From the NCBI RefSeq assembly GCF_002878395.1, contig NC_061118.1:123830435-123894434 (forward strand): DNA of 64,000 nt, written 5' to 3'. This DNA comes from Capsicum annuum (lineage: Eukaryota > Streptophyta > Magnoliopsida > Solanales > Solanaceae). Below are positions 36,391 through 46,480 of this stretch, in pieces; position 1 is the stretch's first letter; each line of letters begins with the position of its first letter. A model generated the notes under the pieces. It was not told the DNA's origin. It did not search any database and worked only from the letters and a program-made list of their open reading frames with translations. The position numbers were made by a program, and so were the translations under genes.

Positions 36391-37600
36391 CTTAGATTTT
36401 AACATAAATATTTTATGAGAGTTTCTTTTAACCAACATGAACCACATGAGCTAACATGGAGTTTGATGTATATGCCCCATCATGAGGACCCAATATATCT
36501 TGAAAGGGTATAAAGGCATGACTGAGTGGAATCCAATGTATGTGACCCATTGGGAGTACCCACTATATCTTTTCCAAGGATATAAAGGCATGTTTGTGAT
36601 GGATCCATCAACAGAAGGACAAGAGGCCAAGTGAACCTATGGTGGGACATAGTTCTAGGACTTGGTACACTGAATTCGTGTCCGCTCGGTGCTCAATACT
36701 ACTCCCAAAAATCATACTAGTGTTTTTATTATAGAAAAATCCATCATGAGAAAATAGGCATGAGTCAATTTTAAGGCAAGATAATGACCATAGTACTGAA
36801 AATGCTAAAACTAATCATGCTTCTTTACTATTGTAATACAATACATAATCAATAAGTAATTCATGATAACAAAAATTGAAAGGCTATTACATAATCAATA
36901 ATAGGGAATTTATGCCAAATTAGGGAAATTCATAGAAACCATATGATGTTAGTTTAATTTCATGAGAGGAGCTTGTTAACTAAAAAACATATGTTAAATC
37001 ATTCAAAGTCCAGGAAAATATGATATTGATGGAGTTAACCCAAATAACAAAATAAATATAAACCCTAGAATATAGAGTGTGAAGTATTTATAAATATAAA
37101 TAACTGTTTCATCTTTGAATGTTTTAAATATGAAAACTCATCGAGTGCAACAATAAATCAAAAATGTATATTGATGATACTGTTAATGTTTTTGGAAGTG
37201 TTTTCCTTTGAACCAATTATCATTATGATTTCATTTTTTCAATTCGATGCATTTTTCATTATAAACTGAAAACAAATAATCCAAAGAAAAAGCTCAAAAT
37301 TGACTAAATTGACCAACAATTTATCTTATTTGGGGATATTACCTCTAATTCGTGAATGAATCCACCCTCGAACCCATTCAATAAGACAATAGGTCACATG
37401 TAAAAGTTGAAGAAATTCCCATAATCTGGAAATATAAATATTCTACAAACTTAACAGGTTAATCACACTATAGTCTTTGAGTCTTAAATAGAAAGAGCTT
37501 TAATAAAATATAAAATAATATGCCGAGTGATACACATGCATGCATGGTCCACCAATCGCTAACAAAAATTGGCGGGTGTATTATCACATGTTTTAGTTTG
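36391..37600. other. Non-coding region upstream of the host gene
   Basis: No gene is supported. An imperfect tandem duplication of about 72 bp lies at 36461-36604, its units marked by ATATCTT and GGTATAAAGGCATG or GGATATAAAGGCATG. Its wording is reminiscent of gypsy LTRs, but no boundaries are visible. The rest is AT-rich and looks low copy. Confidence 0.4.
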
Positions 37601-37628
37601 CAGCTAGAATATGTTGCTTGTTTGTGGG

Positions 37629-37634
37629 CACGTG
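37629..37634. promoter_or_regulatory. G-box CACGTG upstream of the JAZ-like gene
   Basis: A perfect CACGTG in the context GGCACGTGGG lies 374 bases before the ATG at 38008. G-boxes bind MYC2-type bHLH factors, which switch on JAZ genes in response to jasmonate. The site itself is seen; function here is inferred. Confidence 0.5.
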
Positions 37635-38007
37635 GGGTCTGTACAATGTATATGTTGTTTTTACAAGCGTGTTCATTTGGTGTTCTATTTTACTAGCAAC
37701 TAGCATCCTCTCACATTTATCAACTAATTAAAAACATGTATTTTGATTTTTCTAATACACCCACCCCACAGTGGGCAGCTCCACTCCCACTAGCCAAGAA
37801 ACTCATCTCTGCCTTGTATCTATCATTTCAAATTTCTCTTTCTTCTTCAATATATTCCCTCTGCTATCATAACTAGATTCAAACTTCAAAGCAAATTTTG
37901 ATTATCTTTGTCTATTGATTATTTCACTTATACAAAACATATAAAGAGATATTGATCTGAGTTAATAAGCTCCATTCATATTGTATAGTTGAAGTTAATT
38001 GAAGAAA

Positions 38008-38364
38008 ATGAGAAGAAATTGTAACTTGAATCTTAGCCTTATGCCTCCTCTTATGGCTTTTTCTCCTTACAACTCCTCAGTGTAAGTCTCTCTCATGTTT
38101 CCTTTCATATTTCTCTGATTTGTACTTGTAATCATGGATATTGATGTATTAACACAAGTCAAATCTTCACTTTAGACTAGTGATTAGTCGTTGTAAATAA
38201 TATGCAAAAGTTATTCATTATATATTTGTTTCTTTTTACTATCTAGTGAGGTTCAAGAATTAGGGAATCAATCCCAGGAGCTAACAATATTTTACAATGG
38301 AAAATTTATGGTTTCTGATGCTATTGAGCTTCAGGCATATTTATTTCCAGTTTTATCTATTTAA
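38008..38364 (+). CDS. TIFY5A/JAZ8-like jasmonate repressor, exons 1-2 (EAR and TIFY motifs, no Jas)
   Basis: Exon 1 (38008-38081) starts MRRNCNLNLSL and contains an LxLxL EAR motif, like the DLELRL of JAZ7/8. It ends at a strong donor, GTAAGT, at 38082. Exon 2 begins at 38247 after TATCTAG and reads QELTIFYNGKFMVSDAIELQA, an intact TIFY motif. JAZ proteins bind MYC factors and NINJA; JAZ8 types recruit TOPLESS directly through EAR. In the family the next intron starts after ELQ, but the donor here is CAG-GC. If it is not used, translation runs to TAA at 38362-38364, giving 63 residues without a Jas domain. The start was chosen because it matches the family N-terminus. Family identity is strong; whether it is expressed is unknown. 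Confidence 0.75.
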
Positions 38365-39216
38365 TCGTTTGCGGGATGGGATGTGAATGGCTAGTAGAAG
38401 GTTGTCTTTTGGGACAAATTTAACAAAAAGAAAAATTCCCAAGAGAGAATGAGCTGAAATTTCATTTTTGTCATTTCCATTGAAGGTGCTATAAGGTAAC
38501 AACAGAAAAAATATATATTGCGCTGAAATTTCTTATCATTTTACTTTCTGGCCCAAGAGAGAATCCCGAGTGCGATTTTTTTCATTCTGGTCCAATGAGG
38601 TGGGCGATGAGAAAATAAAATAAATTCCACTAATTTACTATTTAATTATCCTCTCTTTCGATTTTTTTAATAATTTTTTTTCTCTGAGATTTTAATTATT
38701 CATATATATTATTGAAGTTGATATACATAAGTATTTTATGTATCATAACTAACTTCCTTAACGATAATTAAGGAAATAACACATCTTCTTTTAATGTAGA
38801 ATGCGATTAACGTCATATCTATAAATGTGTGGTTAATGAATCCTTTAAAATCATTAACAATGTTGAATTTCCAAATTTTCAAACACCAAATTAAGGTAGT
38901 CAATCAAAAACATCAGATTTTGTATTTTCGATAAAAATTTTGCTATTTTCTGAAGCTATGTTTCTTCAAAAAAATTTATCACTAAGATAAACATTCTAAT
39001 ACTGCTGAGGCATTCTGTTGTATTTCATCTCCTATAATAATATACATTGCAAACCAATATTAATTTAATATGCAACAAAATTTAAACAAAAATTTTCAAC
39101 ACTAATAATACAGATGAGTAATGGCTAACATTATTCCATATACACAAATGTGCTATGTATATAGGTTGAAATAACACAGTTCAACACGTCTAATAAAGTC
39201 CTATACATAATTAGGA

Positions 39217-39251
39217 TATATATATATATATATATACACATATATATATGT
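39217..39251. repeat. (TA)n microsatellite
   Basis: Interrupted TA run in the JAZ intron. Confidence 0.9.
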
Positions 39252-39299
39252 TATGTCAATATAAATGCATAATTGCTTGTATATTTTATATACATAGCT

Positions 39300-39720
39300 C
39301 AACAGTTTGTATATGGGTAAAAATAAAACAACTCAACAGTTTGTATGACATACATATACATAACTCTATTATTTATATGGGTTTGGAATAAAAAAATCCT
39401 CTGTGTCTAGGTCAAATATTTACCTAATAAAGTTACGTATATGGTTTAAAATAAAATAACTCAGTAATTTCTATGACATACATATACATTACTCTATTAT
39501 GTATATGGTTTTTAAATAAAAAATCCCAATAGTGTCTATGTCAAATATATAAATAACATAGCTATATATATGGTATTACATTAAGATGCTCAGCTATGTC
39601 ATAAGACATACATATACGTACCTGCGTTATGTATCAGACAATAAATAACATAGTGCCTTCACTATTTTAACCACCCATACACTATGTTATGTATATGGGT
39701 TTAAATAATAACTTATATCG
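39300..39720. repeat. Tandem repeat of about 128 bp, three diverged copies
   Basis: The marker GACATACATATACATAACTC and variants, preceded by AACTCA, recur with starts near 39330, 39458 and 39587. Each copy contains a TATGTATATGG-type stretch. No coding content. Confidence 0.65.
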
Positions 39721-39729
39721 GATACTTGA

Positions 39730-40440
39730 TTTCAAACTATTTGACTCATCATAGAAAATACCATTGTCTTTAACTTGGTGTTGGAATTCCGCCAATGCTC
39801 AAATCATCGAAGTATATTCAAAGCTCACCGGAGAAGAGAAACTTTTGGGATTTTATTAGATTTTTTATTGAGGAAAAAATTGGGAACTTGTAATTCCAGG
39901 AGTTGCATGGTTGAGATTGAGTTTTCGAAATAGCAGATTGTGAACTATGAAGGAGATATTGAGCCCATGACGTCGATGATCAATGGGTTTGTGGCCTTGA
40001 TGCGATTCTACAAGTTTTTATTATTTATCTTTGAAGAGGATGATCTTGGATTGAGATTTGGTAAGCATAAGAAGCTGAAGAAAGGACTGATTAGTTAAGA
40101 GATTGCAGAGACATTCATTTTTGGTTAGTAGGGTGCACCAACCTGAGAAGAGTGGCATGCGGTGACTGAGGTTCTTTTTATTGAAAAACTGATGTTGAGC
40201 AATTTGAGAAAACACATTTGTAAATTTAAAATTTGAAGATCGCTTGATTGAGGTTCATTGATTTTAGGCACTCCTTGAGGTGCTTTAAGCATAAGAATCG
40301 GATAGATGAGATATGTATATGACGTTTGGAGAGAGAAATTGTAAAAATAAATTTTTATAATTACTTCTGATAGTTGAGATTTTATATAATAATAAAACAT
40401 AGGTTGTAATTTTAAGTAATTTGGTTATATTTTAAAAATG
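39730..40440. other. Unassigned segment of intermediate composition
   Basis: It is less AT-rich than its surroundings, with plus-strand stretches such as GAAGAGGATGATCTTGGATT that look codon-like. No frame stays open long enough in either direction. Two short minus-strand frames (40021-40215, 40125-40400) show no motif I know. It may be a captured gene fragment or an old repeat. Confidence 0.3.
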
Positions 40441-40485
40441 TAGAGTCTTTTATTTTTATCACAAAGAGATTCGGACCATAAAAAC

Positions 40486-40860
40486 TACTTCCGTCGTCTC
40501 AATTTATGTGGCACCTTTTGAATTTCAAAATTTAAACAAGTATATCTTTAACTGTATTTTTTTTCATATATCTTTCAAATATTTTGAATTGTCAATTATT
40601 TTGACATAAATTTTGGTGAGGGTTCGATTCATTACGTTGTAATCCCCTACTTATTTCTATTCCCTACACTAATTTAAAAAAATATATATATGTTTTTTAC
40701 GTAGTTTTCAAACACTTCTTTTTAAAAAAAAAAACATAGTTTTTAAACATATAAGTTTTATTTACCAAATCTTGAAGATTTCATGATCAAATTCACAATC
40801 AAATTTAAATTATTTGATACTCAAAAAAAAAAATGCAACATAAATTGAGAGAGGGGCGTA
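40486..40860. mobile_element. Stowaway-like MITE (about 375 bp with TA sites)
   Basis: The left end TACTTCCGTCGTCTCAATTT and the inverted right end TACGCCCCTCTCTCAATTTA match, both continuing ATGTGGCA or ATGTTGCA. TA dinucleotides flank it. This is the familiar CTCCCTCCGTCTCAATTTAT family of Solanaceae. It does not encode a transposase. Confidence 0.75.
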
Positions 40861-40966
40861 CAACTTTTATCATTGAGGCAACTTCTTGGTATCTCCAAGT
40901 CCTATATATAAAAGGTGTCAAAGTGGTCTAATTGATGAAATATTATTTGAATTGAAATTTCTCACA

Positions 40967-41270
40967 TACTTTCTCTAGTCTAAAAAAAGTCAATTTTTAT
41001 CTAATGCACATCAATTAAGGAAAAGAAACTAGGACATAAATTGCACTTTACTTTTCATTGTTACCTTTTAAATATTATCAAACTACTCTTGAAATTTCAG
41101 CCATATTAAAATAGTCAATTAATTATCTTAGACCTCATAACCTAGAAAGTGTAAATGAGGGGTAAAATTAGAGAAATTTCTCATATGTTTGTTGAAAAAT
41201 GAACAATTCATTTATTTTGGAATTTTAAAAATATCTCAAAAAGTCCGTTATTTTTTAATAGGAGGGAGTA
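40967..41270. mobile_element. Second Stowaway-like MITE (304 bp)
   Basis: It starts TACTTTCTCTAGTCTAAAAA and ends TTTAATAGGAGGGAGTA, so the outer ends read TACTYYCTC in inverted orientation with TA on each side. The inverted repeats are less well kept than in the MITE at 40486. Confidence 0.6.
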
Positions 41271-41326
41271 TTATTCAGATCTAATATAGAAGAAAAAGGT
41301 TGTCCTCTATTCTTTATTTATTTTTG

Positions 41327-42580
41327 AGAAAAGGGTCAAAGCTACCCCTCTAATTTAGAAAATTGGCTAACTATATTTTTTATCATACTTTGGGGCTAAA
41401 TTTACCCTCGTTGTCATACCTCAGGGCTAAATTTATCCCTCTACTTTAGAAAATTAGCTAAATATATCCTTTGTTTTACTTGTAGCTAAATTAACCTTCA
41501 AAGTCATACCTTGCAGCCAAATTTACCCTCGTTGTTAAAAAACTTTTCACCGATATCCTTTCTTTAATAGAAAATCCCAAATCAATTTTAAATGATCCAT
41601 TTTTAAAAATAAAACAAACCTTAATCTATCTTGTCCGATCTAACGCATATAAAAGACACAAACAAATATACTCATCCCTTAGTTATGTTGGTTGAATTTT
41701 TTCAACGAACAAATATACCTCTCTTTCAACATGCAACACCAATAGGTTGTAAGCAAATAAACAAAAAGCAAAATAGAATAGGATAACACAAAAACATTGA
41801 AATAGATAAAATGTCTATTACAAACTCCACACATGTTTTAGTTATGTTCAAATTTCAAAATTTAGTAAATTTTATGTGCATCTAGATTCTAGAATTAGTG
41901 GATAAGTTTTCTGAGAAAACGACTGATGAAACATTTGTATAGATCCAAATTATATATAAATAAATAAAAATAAAGAGATATTGGCATATAAGGATATCAC
42001 TTAACACAATCATCAAGAGAAATATCTGTGAACTTAATGTGTTATATTTGATTGCTAAGTTTTTTTTCATGAGCCCCGCACTAATGCAAATCCATGCATT
42101 GAGGAAATGATATATTTGTTCGTGTTTTCATTGATATAGATCCCTTTTTCATGAGCTATGCACTAATAAATATTCAGTTGCTTAATTGTGTTAACAAAAT
42201 TTATCCGACAGAATGGGGTAGAGAATTATATTTATTTGTGGTTTCCTTGTGGTTCAGGTCATATCAAAAGGATTAGAAAAGGGTGTATTTTATTTTTTAA
42301 AAATGGGGTATTTAACATTGATTTGGGCTGTTCTATTAAAGGAAGAACAACTGTGAAAAAATTCTTAATAATGTGGGTAAAATTTGACCACAAAGTATGA
42401 CATCGAGGGTGAATTTAATCCCCAGATTATGATGAAGGGTATATTTAACCAAATTTTTACAGTAGAAGGGTAAATTTATCCAAAAGTATGACAACGAAGG
42501 TAAATTTAGCCTCAAAATATGACAAAGAATATATTTAGCCAATTTTTTAAAGTAAAAGGATAAATTTGACCTTTTTCCAA
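41327..42580. mobile_element. Foldback element with long, internally repeated inverted arms
   Basis: The left arm (about 41327-41545) starts GAAAAGGGTCAAAGCTACCC and the right arm (about 42385-42580) ends TTGACCTTTTTCC. Both carry repeats of GCTAAATTTACCCTCGTTGT, direct on the left and inverted on the right. The arms enclose about 840 bases with no transposase. A/T-rich flanks make the target duplication ambiguous. It resembles Mutator-type or foldback MITEs common in Solanaceae. The open frames at 42188-42400 and 42336-42542 lie in or beside an arm and are not genes. Confidence 0.65.
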
Positions 42581-42733
42581 CTATTTTTTCTTTGGGGAAA
42601 TGTTTAGGTGGTCAAAAGTTGTGAAGTATATGAATTTGGCTCATGAAGATGCATGTTTTTATTTTCTGATAACAATTTATCAAATGAATTGCTTTGCTAA
42701 TAATACTAATTTTTTTTCTTTTCCTACATGTAA

Positions 42734-42930
42734 TCTAAAACTATAACATATCTTGCGAGTAAAGAAATAGAAGAGAAACAAACAAGATTCCACCACTAAT
42801 GTCAGAGCCATCATCATCATTATTACAACCTCAAACTTATCTATTCATAAAGAGATCTTTGGAGAGATTTTTACAAAAGAAAAAAATAAAATTCAAATAG
42901 CTATGCCATATCATCACTACTTTCCACTAC
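42734..42930 (+). pseudogene. Jas-domain exon remnant of the JAZ-like gene, two frameshifts
   Basis: The frame at 42734 reads KTITYLASKEIEEK, which fits the family's stretch after ELQA (AIIYLASREMEEK type), then meets a stop at 42797. A second frame from 42793 reads PLMSEPSSSLLQ and then KRSLERFLQKKKIK, clearly the SLxxFxxKRxxR core of the Jas motif with KR changed to KK. A third frame from 42891 reads IQIAMPYHH, the final PY part. The AG acceptor before it is missing. Jas binds COI1 and MYC factors, so a product from this locus would probably lack both. The best reading is a decayed third exon. 42931-43173 looks like old 3' flank. Confidence 0.75.
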
Positions 42931-43173
42931 TATTGTATTTTTCCTTAGTTTATTAGTACATATCTATATATGTAAATTTGTTGAGGACCGTTGATGGTAC
43001 CAAAATAAAGAAAGGGGAAATTTTAATGGAAAGTCTCACATAATAAACCATGAAATCGACACCATACATGTTTGGTGGCTTCCCAAAGTATATATTTCAT
43101 GAAATTCCCTCGAAGGTAAGGATGATGGGGAAAAAATGGAAAAGAGATTTTGGTGTAATAATCCATCCAAGGG

Positions 43174-45838
43174 TGTAATACCCCGTACTTCTACCTAGCT
43201 TGAAATCATCCCGAGTATGTTAGAATTTTACTTTAAAAGATGAATCCATATTTATATACATGGAATTTTTAAGATTTTCACTATTTGTCACGAGGAAAAT
43301 CAAATTATCTTTCCAATGATACCAATTTCGTCCAAATCCGATATTGGGGTAGAAAGTTATGACTATTTTACAGAAAGCAATCAAAACTGCCAGGTGCAAC
43401 AATGAGGGCCGATGGACCGTCGAGCTAGTGACTGACCGTCGCTCAAACCGTCATAACAGAGGCAGTGAGACTAACTTATGCCTAAGGGTGACGTTTCAGG
43501 CCGACGGACTATCGAGCTAGCAATGGACCATCGCCCAAGCCATCGCAGCAGAGACAGTGAACCCCTATTCTGCCCAGGTGCAGCGGTAAGAACCGACGAA
43601 CCATAGACCCAGCGAGGAACCATCGCACCCACCGTCGCATAGTTCATTCAATTATTTTAAAGTTGTTTTTAAAAGGGTATTTGGTTCCTTTTCCACCCGT
43701 TTTAACCCCTAGTAATATCAGACCAAGGTTCATAAGTTCATTATCCATCTACAACATCAAATTAGGGTTTTCTCTAAAAGATAATCCCTAATAACAAGAT
43801 CCACATTATTTTTCAAGAAACTAAGAGATTTCAAGTTCTTCAAGTCCAATAACTTCAAGAAACTCACAACCCAGGTATGTCATGTTTTGATTTGTCGGTC
43901 CCTTTCACCCATGAAGCTTAAGGATCTCTTTTCAAAATCCAAGATTTGTGTATTTACTAATGTTCATGATTTAAATTGAATTGAAATTCATGTTCATGAA
44001 GTTGTGGTGTTTTGATTCATGTTTAAAATTACATATTCCAATGATTGACCCTAGGATGTGGTGATATGCATAATAATCATGATAAACCCTTAAATTTACA
44101 CATTTATGGATGTATCCATGATTATTAGATGTGTTGATGATTGTATAACCAAATCATGCTCTCCATATATTTGATTAAATGCCTATGTGAAAGAAAAGTG
44201 GCATAATAGTATGATAATATGAAATCCCAATTTATGTACAAGTTTATGCATGTCTCGTGTTTGATAAAATGTCTTATTGAATGAATTATTGATATATGTG
44301 TAGCCATTGTAGTGCTTTAGAACTTTTACTTCATGAAATCTCTAACTTATTGTATTATGGATTGTGATATTGGTCATGTATTCGAGAAAGTCATGCTTTG
44401 TTAGTTTCATGCTATCAAGTCCTGGGGGTACTTGTACCTAACAATTAATTGTGTGCCTAAAGCCAGTGTCATGTTTTCAAGATACTCTCAGTCGAGCCAT
44501 GTTCAAAGAAATTCAATCAGTCATGTGACTCAGGAAAACTCAGTAAACTCAAAAATCTAAGAAATCTCAGAAATTCAGTAATCTTAGTAATATTCCGTCA
44601 GTCAATGAAACTCGGTTAGTTCAGTCCAGTTCAGTACAATAATCCATATTTAGTGTCTATTCATATGGGAGTAGGAATTAGCACCGAGTGAATGTAAGGA
44701 TGGGAACACACACTGTCAGATGAGGGTGTGATTCTTAGAAGTCATCCTTGTATTCCAGAACTATGTAGCTAGCATAGGTTGAGACATCAATACTGTCAGA
44801 TGAGGGTTGTTTAGGTGGATAAAAATTTTTAGATGAGGATCATACCATTCTTTTTTGCGGACACTGCCAGATGAGGGTCACCTATAGCTTGCCCTTATCA
44901 GTGGCATGGTATTAAAACCTTTCTAATTAGGGTTACAGATTGAACCCTAACTCAGCAATATTGCTTTATTTGGGGAATGTCGGTTAGATGACTACTTTCT
45001 ATAGTTTTAGTACAAAATTAAAATTGTCAGATATAGCCATTCAGTCTCAGTAATAGAACTCAGATAGTTCTACAGAATTCAGGACTGTCAGATACTGTCA
45101 ACTCAAAATAGTACAAAACTCAGCTAGTTCCATCAGAAACTAGACTATTAGATATAGTCGCTCAGTATGAGTTATTTTAGTTATACAGATATCAGTATCT
45201 CATGTTATCAGTACTCAGACTCAGTAATCATGTTATCATGAACTCAGTTATAGCTACTATGTATTCATTCATGTATGCTCACGTTCATGTTATGTAGTCA
45301 GCTAGTATAGTTCATGCATGTGAAACCTTTTGTATTCAGCCTACCTCACTTGCATACCATTACATTCAAACATTCTGATGCATTTGCTCTATGGTGTTTT
45401 ATACCATAGGTTTAGAAGCATGAGCTATAGAGCATTAGTAGCATTTCAGTCTCAGCAGTCAGAGTTAGCAGTTAGTCCTCATCCTTCGAGGATATGACCA
45501 TTAGTTTATTATCTCATTAATTAATTTATTTCAATAGCTGGAGTTAGTTGGGGAGATGTCCCATCAACTCCTTATTCAGACAGTTTAATCAGTTAGAGGC
45601 TTTTTAGACTATCATGTTCAGACAGTTTATTTCAGGTTTTTTTTTGGTATTGTGATACCATATAATTCATAGATTATTTTATCATTTTTGAACCTTATGG
45701 CCTTATATCCTTTATTTCCATATTTATATAGTATATTATGCAACGTTCAGGTATAAATATCAGTCATGGGTTAGCTTCTGGTCCTTCGGGGTTATGACCA
45801 TCGTGTAGCATTTTGGGTACCAGACTTGGGGTGTTATA
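43174..45838. repeat. Solo LTR of a gypsy-type element (about 2.67 kb)
   Basis: It starts TGTAATACCCCGTAC and ends TTGGGGTGTTATA, near-perfect inverted ends. There is no primer site, coding domain or second LTR next to it. AAGG occurs on both sides (43169-43172 and 45840-45843), a probable eroded target duplication. It contains a GACGGACCGTC-type array at 43390-43640 and three copies of GTCAGATGAGGGT or GCCAGATGAGGGT at about 44717, 44797 and 44868. It lies just past the JAZ Jas remnant. Confidence 0.75.
43390..43640. repeat. GACGGACCGTC-type array in the solo LTR
   Basis: Variants such as GATGGACCGTCGAGC, CTGACCGTCGCTC and GACGGACTATCG are spaced 20-30 bases apart. They match the motif in the Athila element 1 LTR, although the LTR ends differ. 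Confidence 0.65.
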
Positions 45839-46177
45839 GAAGGTTAGACACGTATTGTACCAACCCTTATTGAAAGCATTGGTTAGCGCCTGCAATGGAT
45901 AAGATACATGGCATTACGCCATTAATTTTTCTATAATACCCTATAAATGGGATTTTTTTCATTTGTATATCATCTAGAATCACACTTAAAGTAATACAAT
46001 ATACTTTATTGCATTTTTCTTAGGTTGTGTCTTTCTTTTACTCTAATTTTTGCGCTCTAGCTAGAGCTTCAACATCAAATATCCCTTTTTATAATCTCGA
46101 GTTCAAATATTTTTATTGAGTTCACCTAGTTATTTAGTTTTTGGAAGGTAAGAGGTTTTACACACCACTTGACTATC
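45839..46177. other. Unassigned spacer, possibly an old LTR tail
   Basis: It contains CTATAAATGGGAT, followed by a stretch ending TTGCATTTTTCTTAGGTTGT. This recalls the promoter-leader part of copia LTRs, but no boundaries or repeats confirm it. Confidence 0.25.
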
Positions 46178-46480
46178 TGCCACGACTAGATTTTCTTGAG
46201 TGATAATGACATATACTTTACCCCACCAGTACGTAAGACAAACTATAGCCCGAAATGATAAGTAATGGGCTAATGGATGAAAATGGCATAAAAACCTAAA
46301 ATATTCAAGCAAATGATTTACAAACAACAATCACAAGAACAATAACATAGGAAAAGAGAAATAAAAGAGAAGAAATTTTTATCCCTTAACCAAGTAAGGT
46401 CGGAACATGAGCCTCTAATCCAAAAGAATTTGAGTACTATCGAAGTCAATATACAATAGTCTCAAAAATAGAGAAACTAT
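46178..46480 (-). repeat. 3' LTR of chromovirus B, outer part
   Basis: It starts TGCCACGACTAGATTTTC and matches the start of the chromovirus A LTRs (CCAGTACGTAAGACAAACTA against CCAGTAGGTAAGGCAAACCG). It stops at the ACTAT target duplication, 46476-46480. Confidence 0.7.

Larger units (their letters stand above)
38365..42733 (+). other. Enlarged second intron of the JAZ-like gene, about 4.4 kb, full of repeats
   Basis: The region between the TIFY exon and the Jas exon remnant holds an AT-rich stretch, a 128-bp tandem repeat, an unassigned segment (39730-40440), two Stowaway-like MITEs and a foldback element. No reading frame is supported. Just before the exon 3 remnant a pyrimidine tract (TTTTTTTCTTTTCCTACATG) leads into GTAATCTAAAAC with no AG acceptor at the expected place. 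Confidence 0.65.

Noticed and set aside
40021..40400. Short minus-strand ORFs as a gene in the JAZ intron
   Set aside because: No motif, no start context and no matching exon neighbours; the region is only reported as unassigned.
43174..45838. Possible second copy of an Athila LTR because of the shared GACGG motif
   Set aside because: Ends are TGTAATACCCC and GGGGTGTTATA, unlike the Athila TGATGTT and TATCA, and it lacks the conserved Athila LTR tail.
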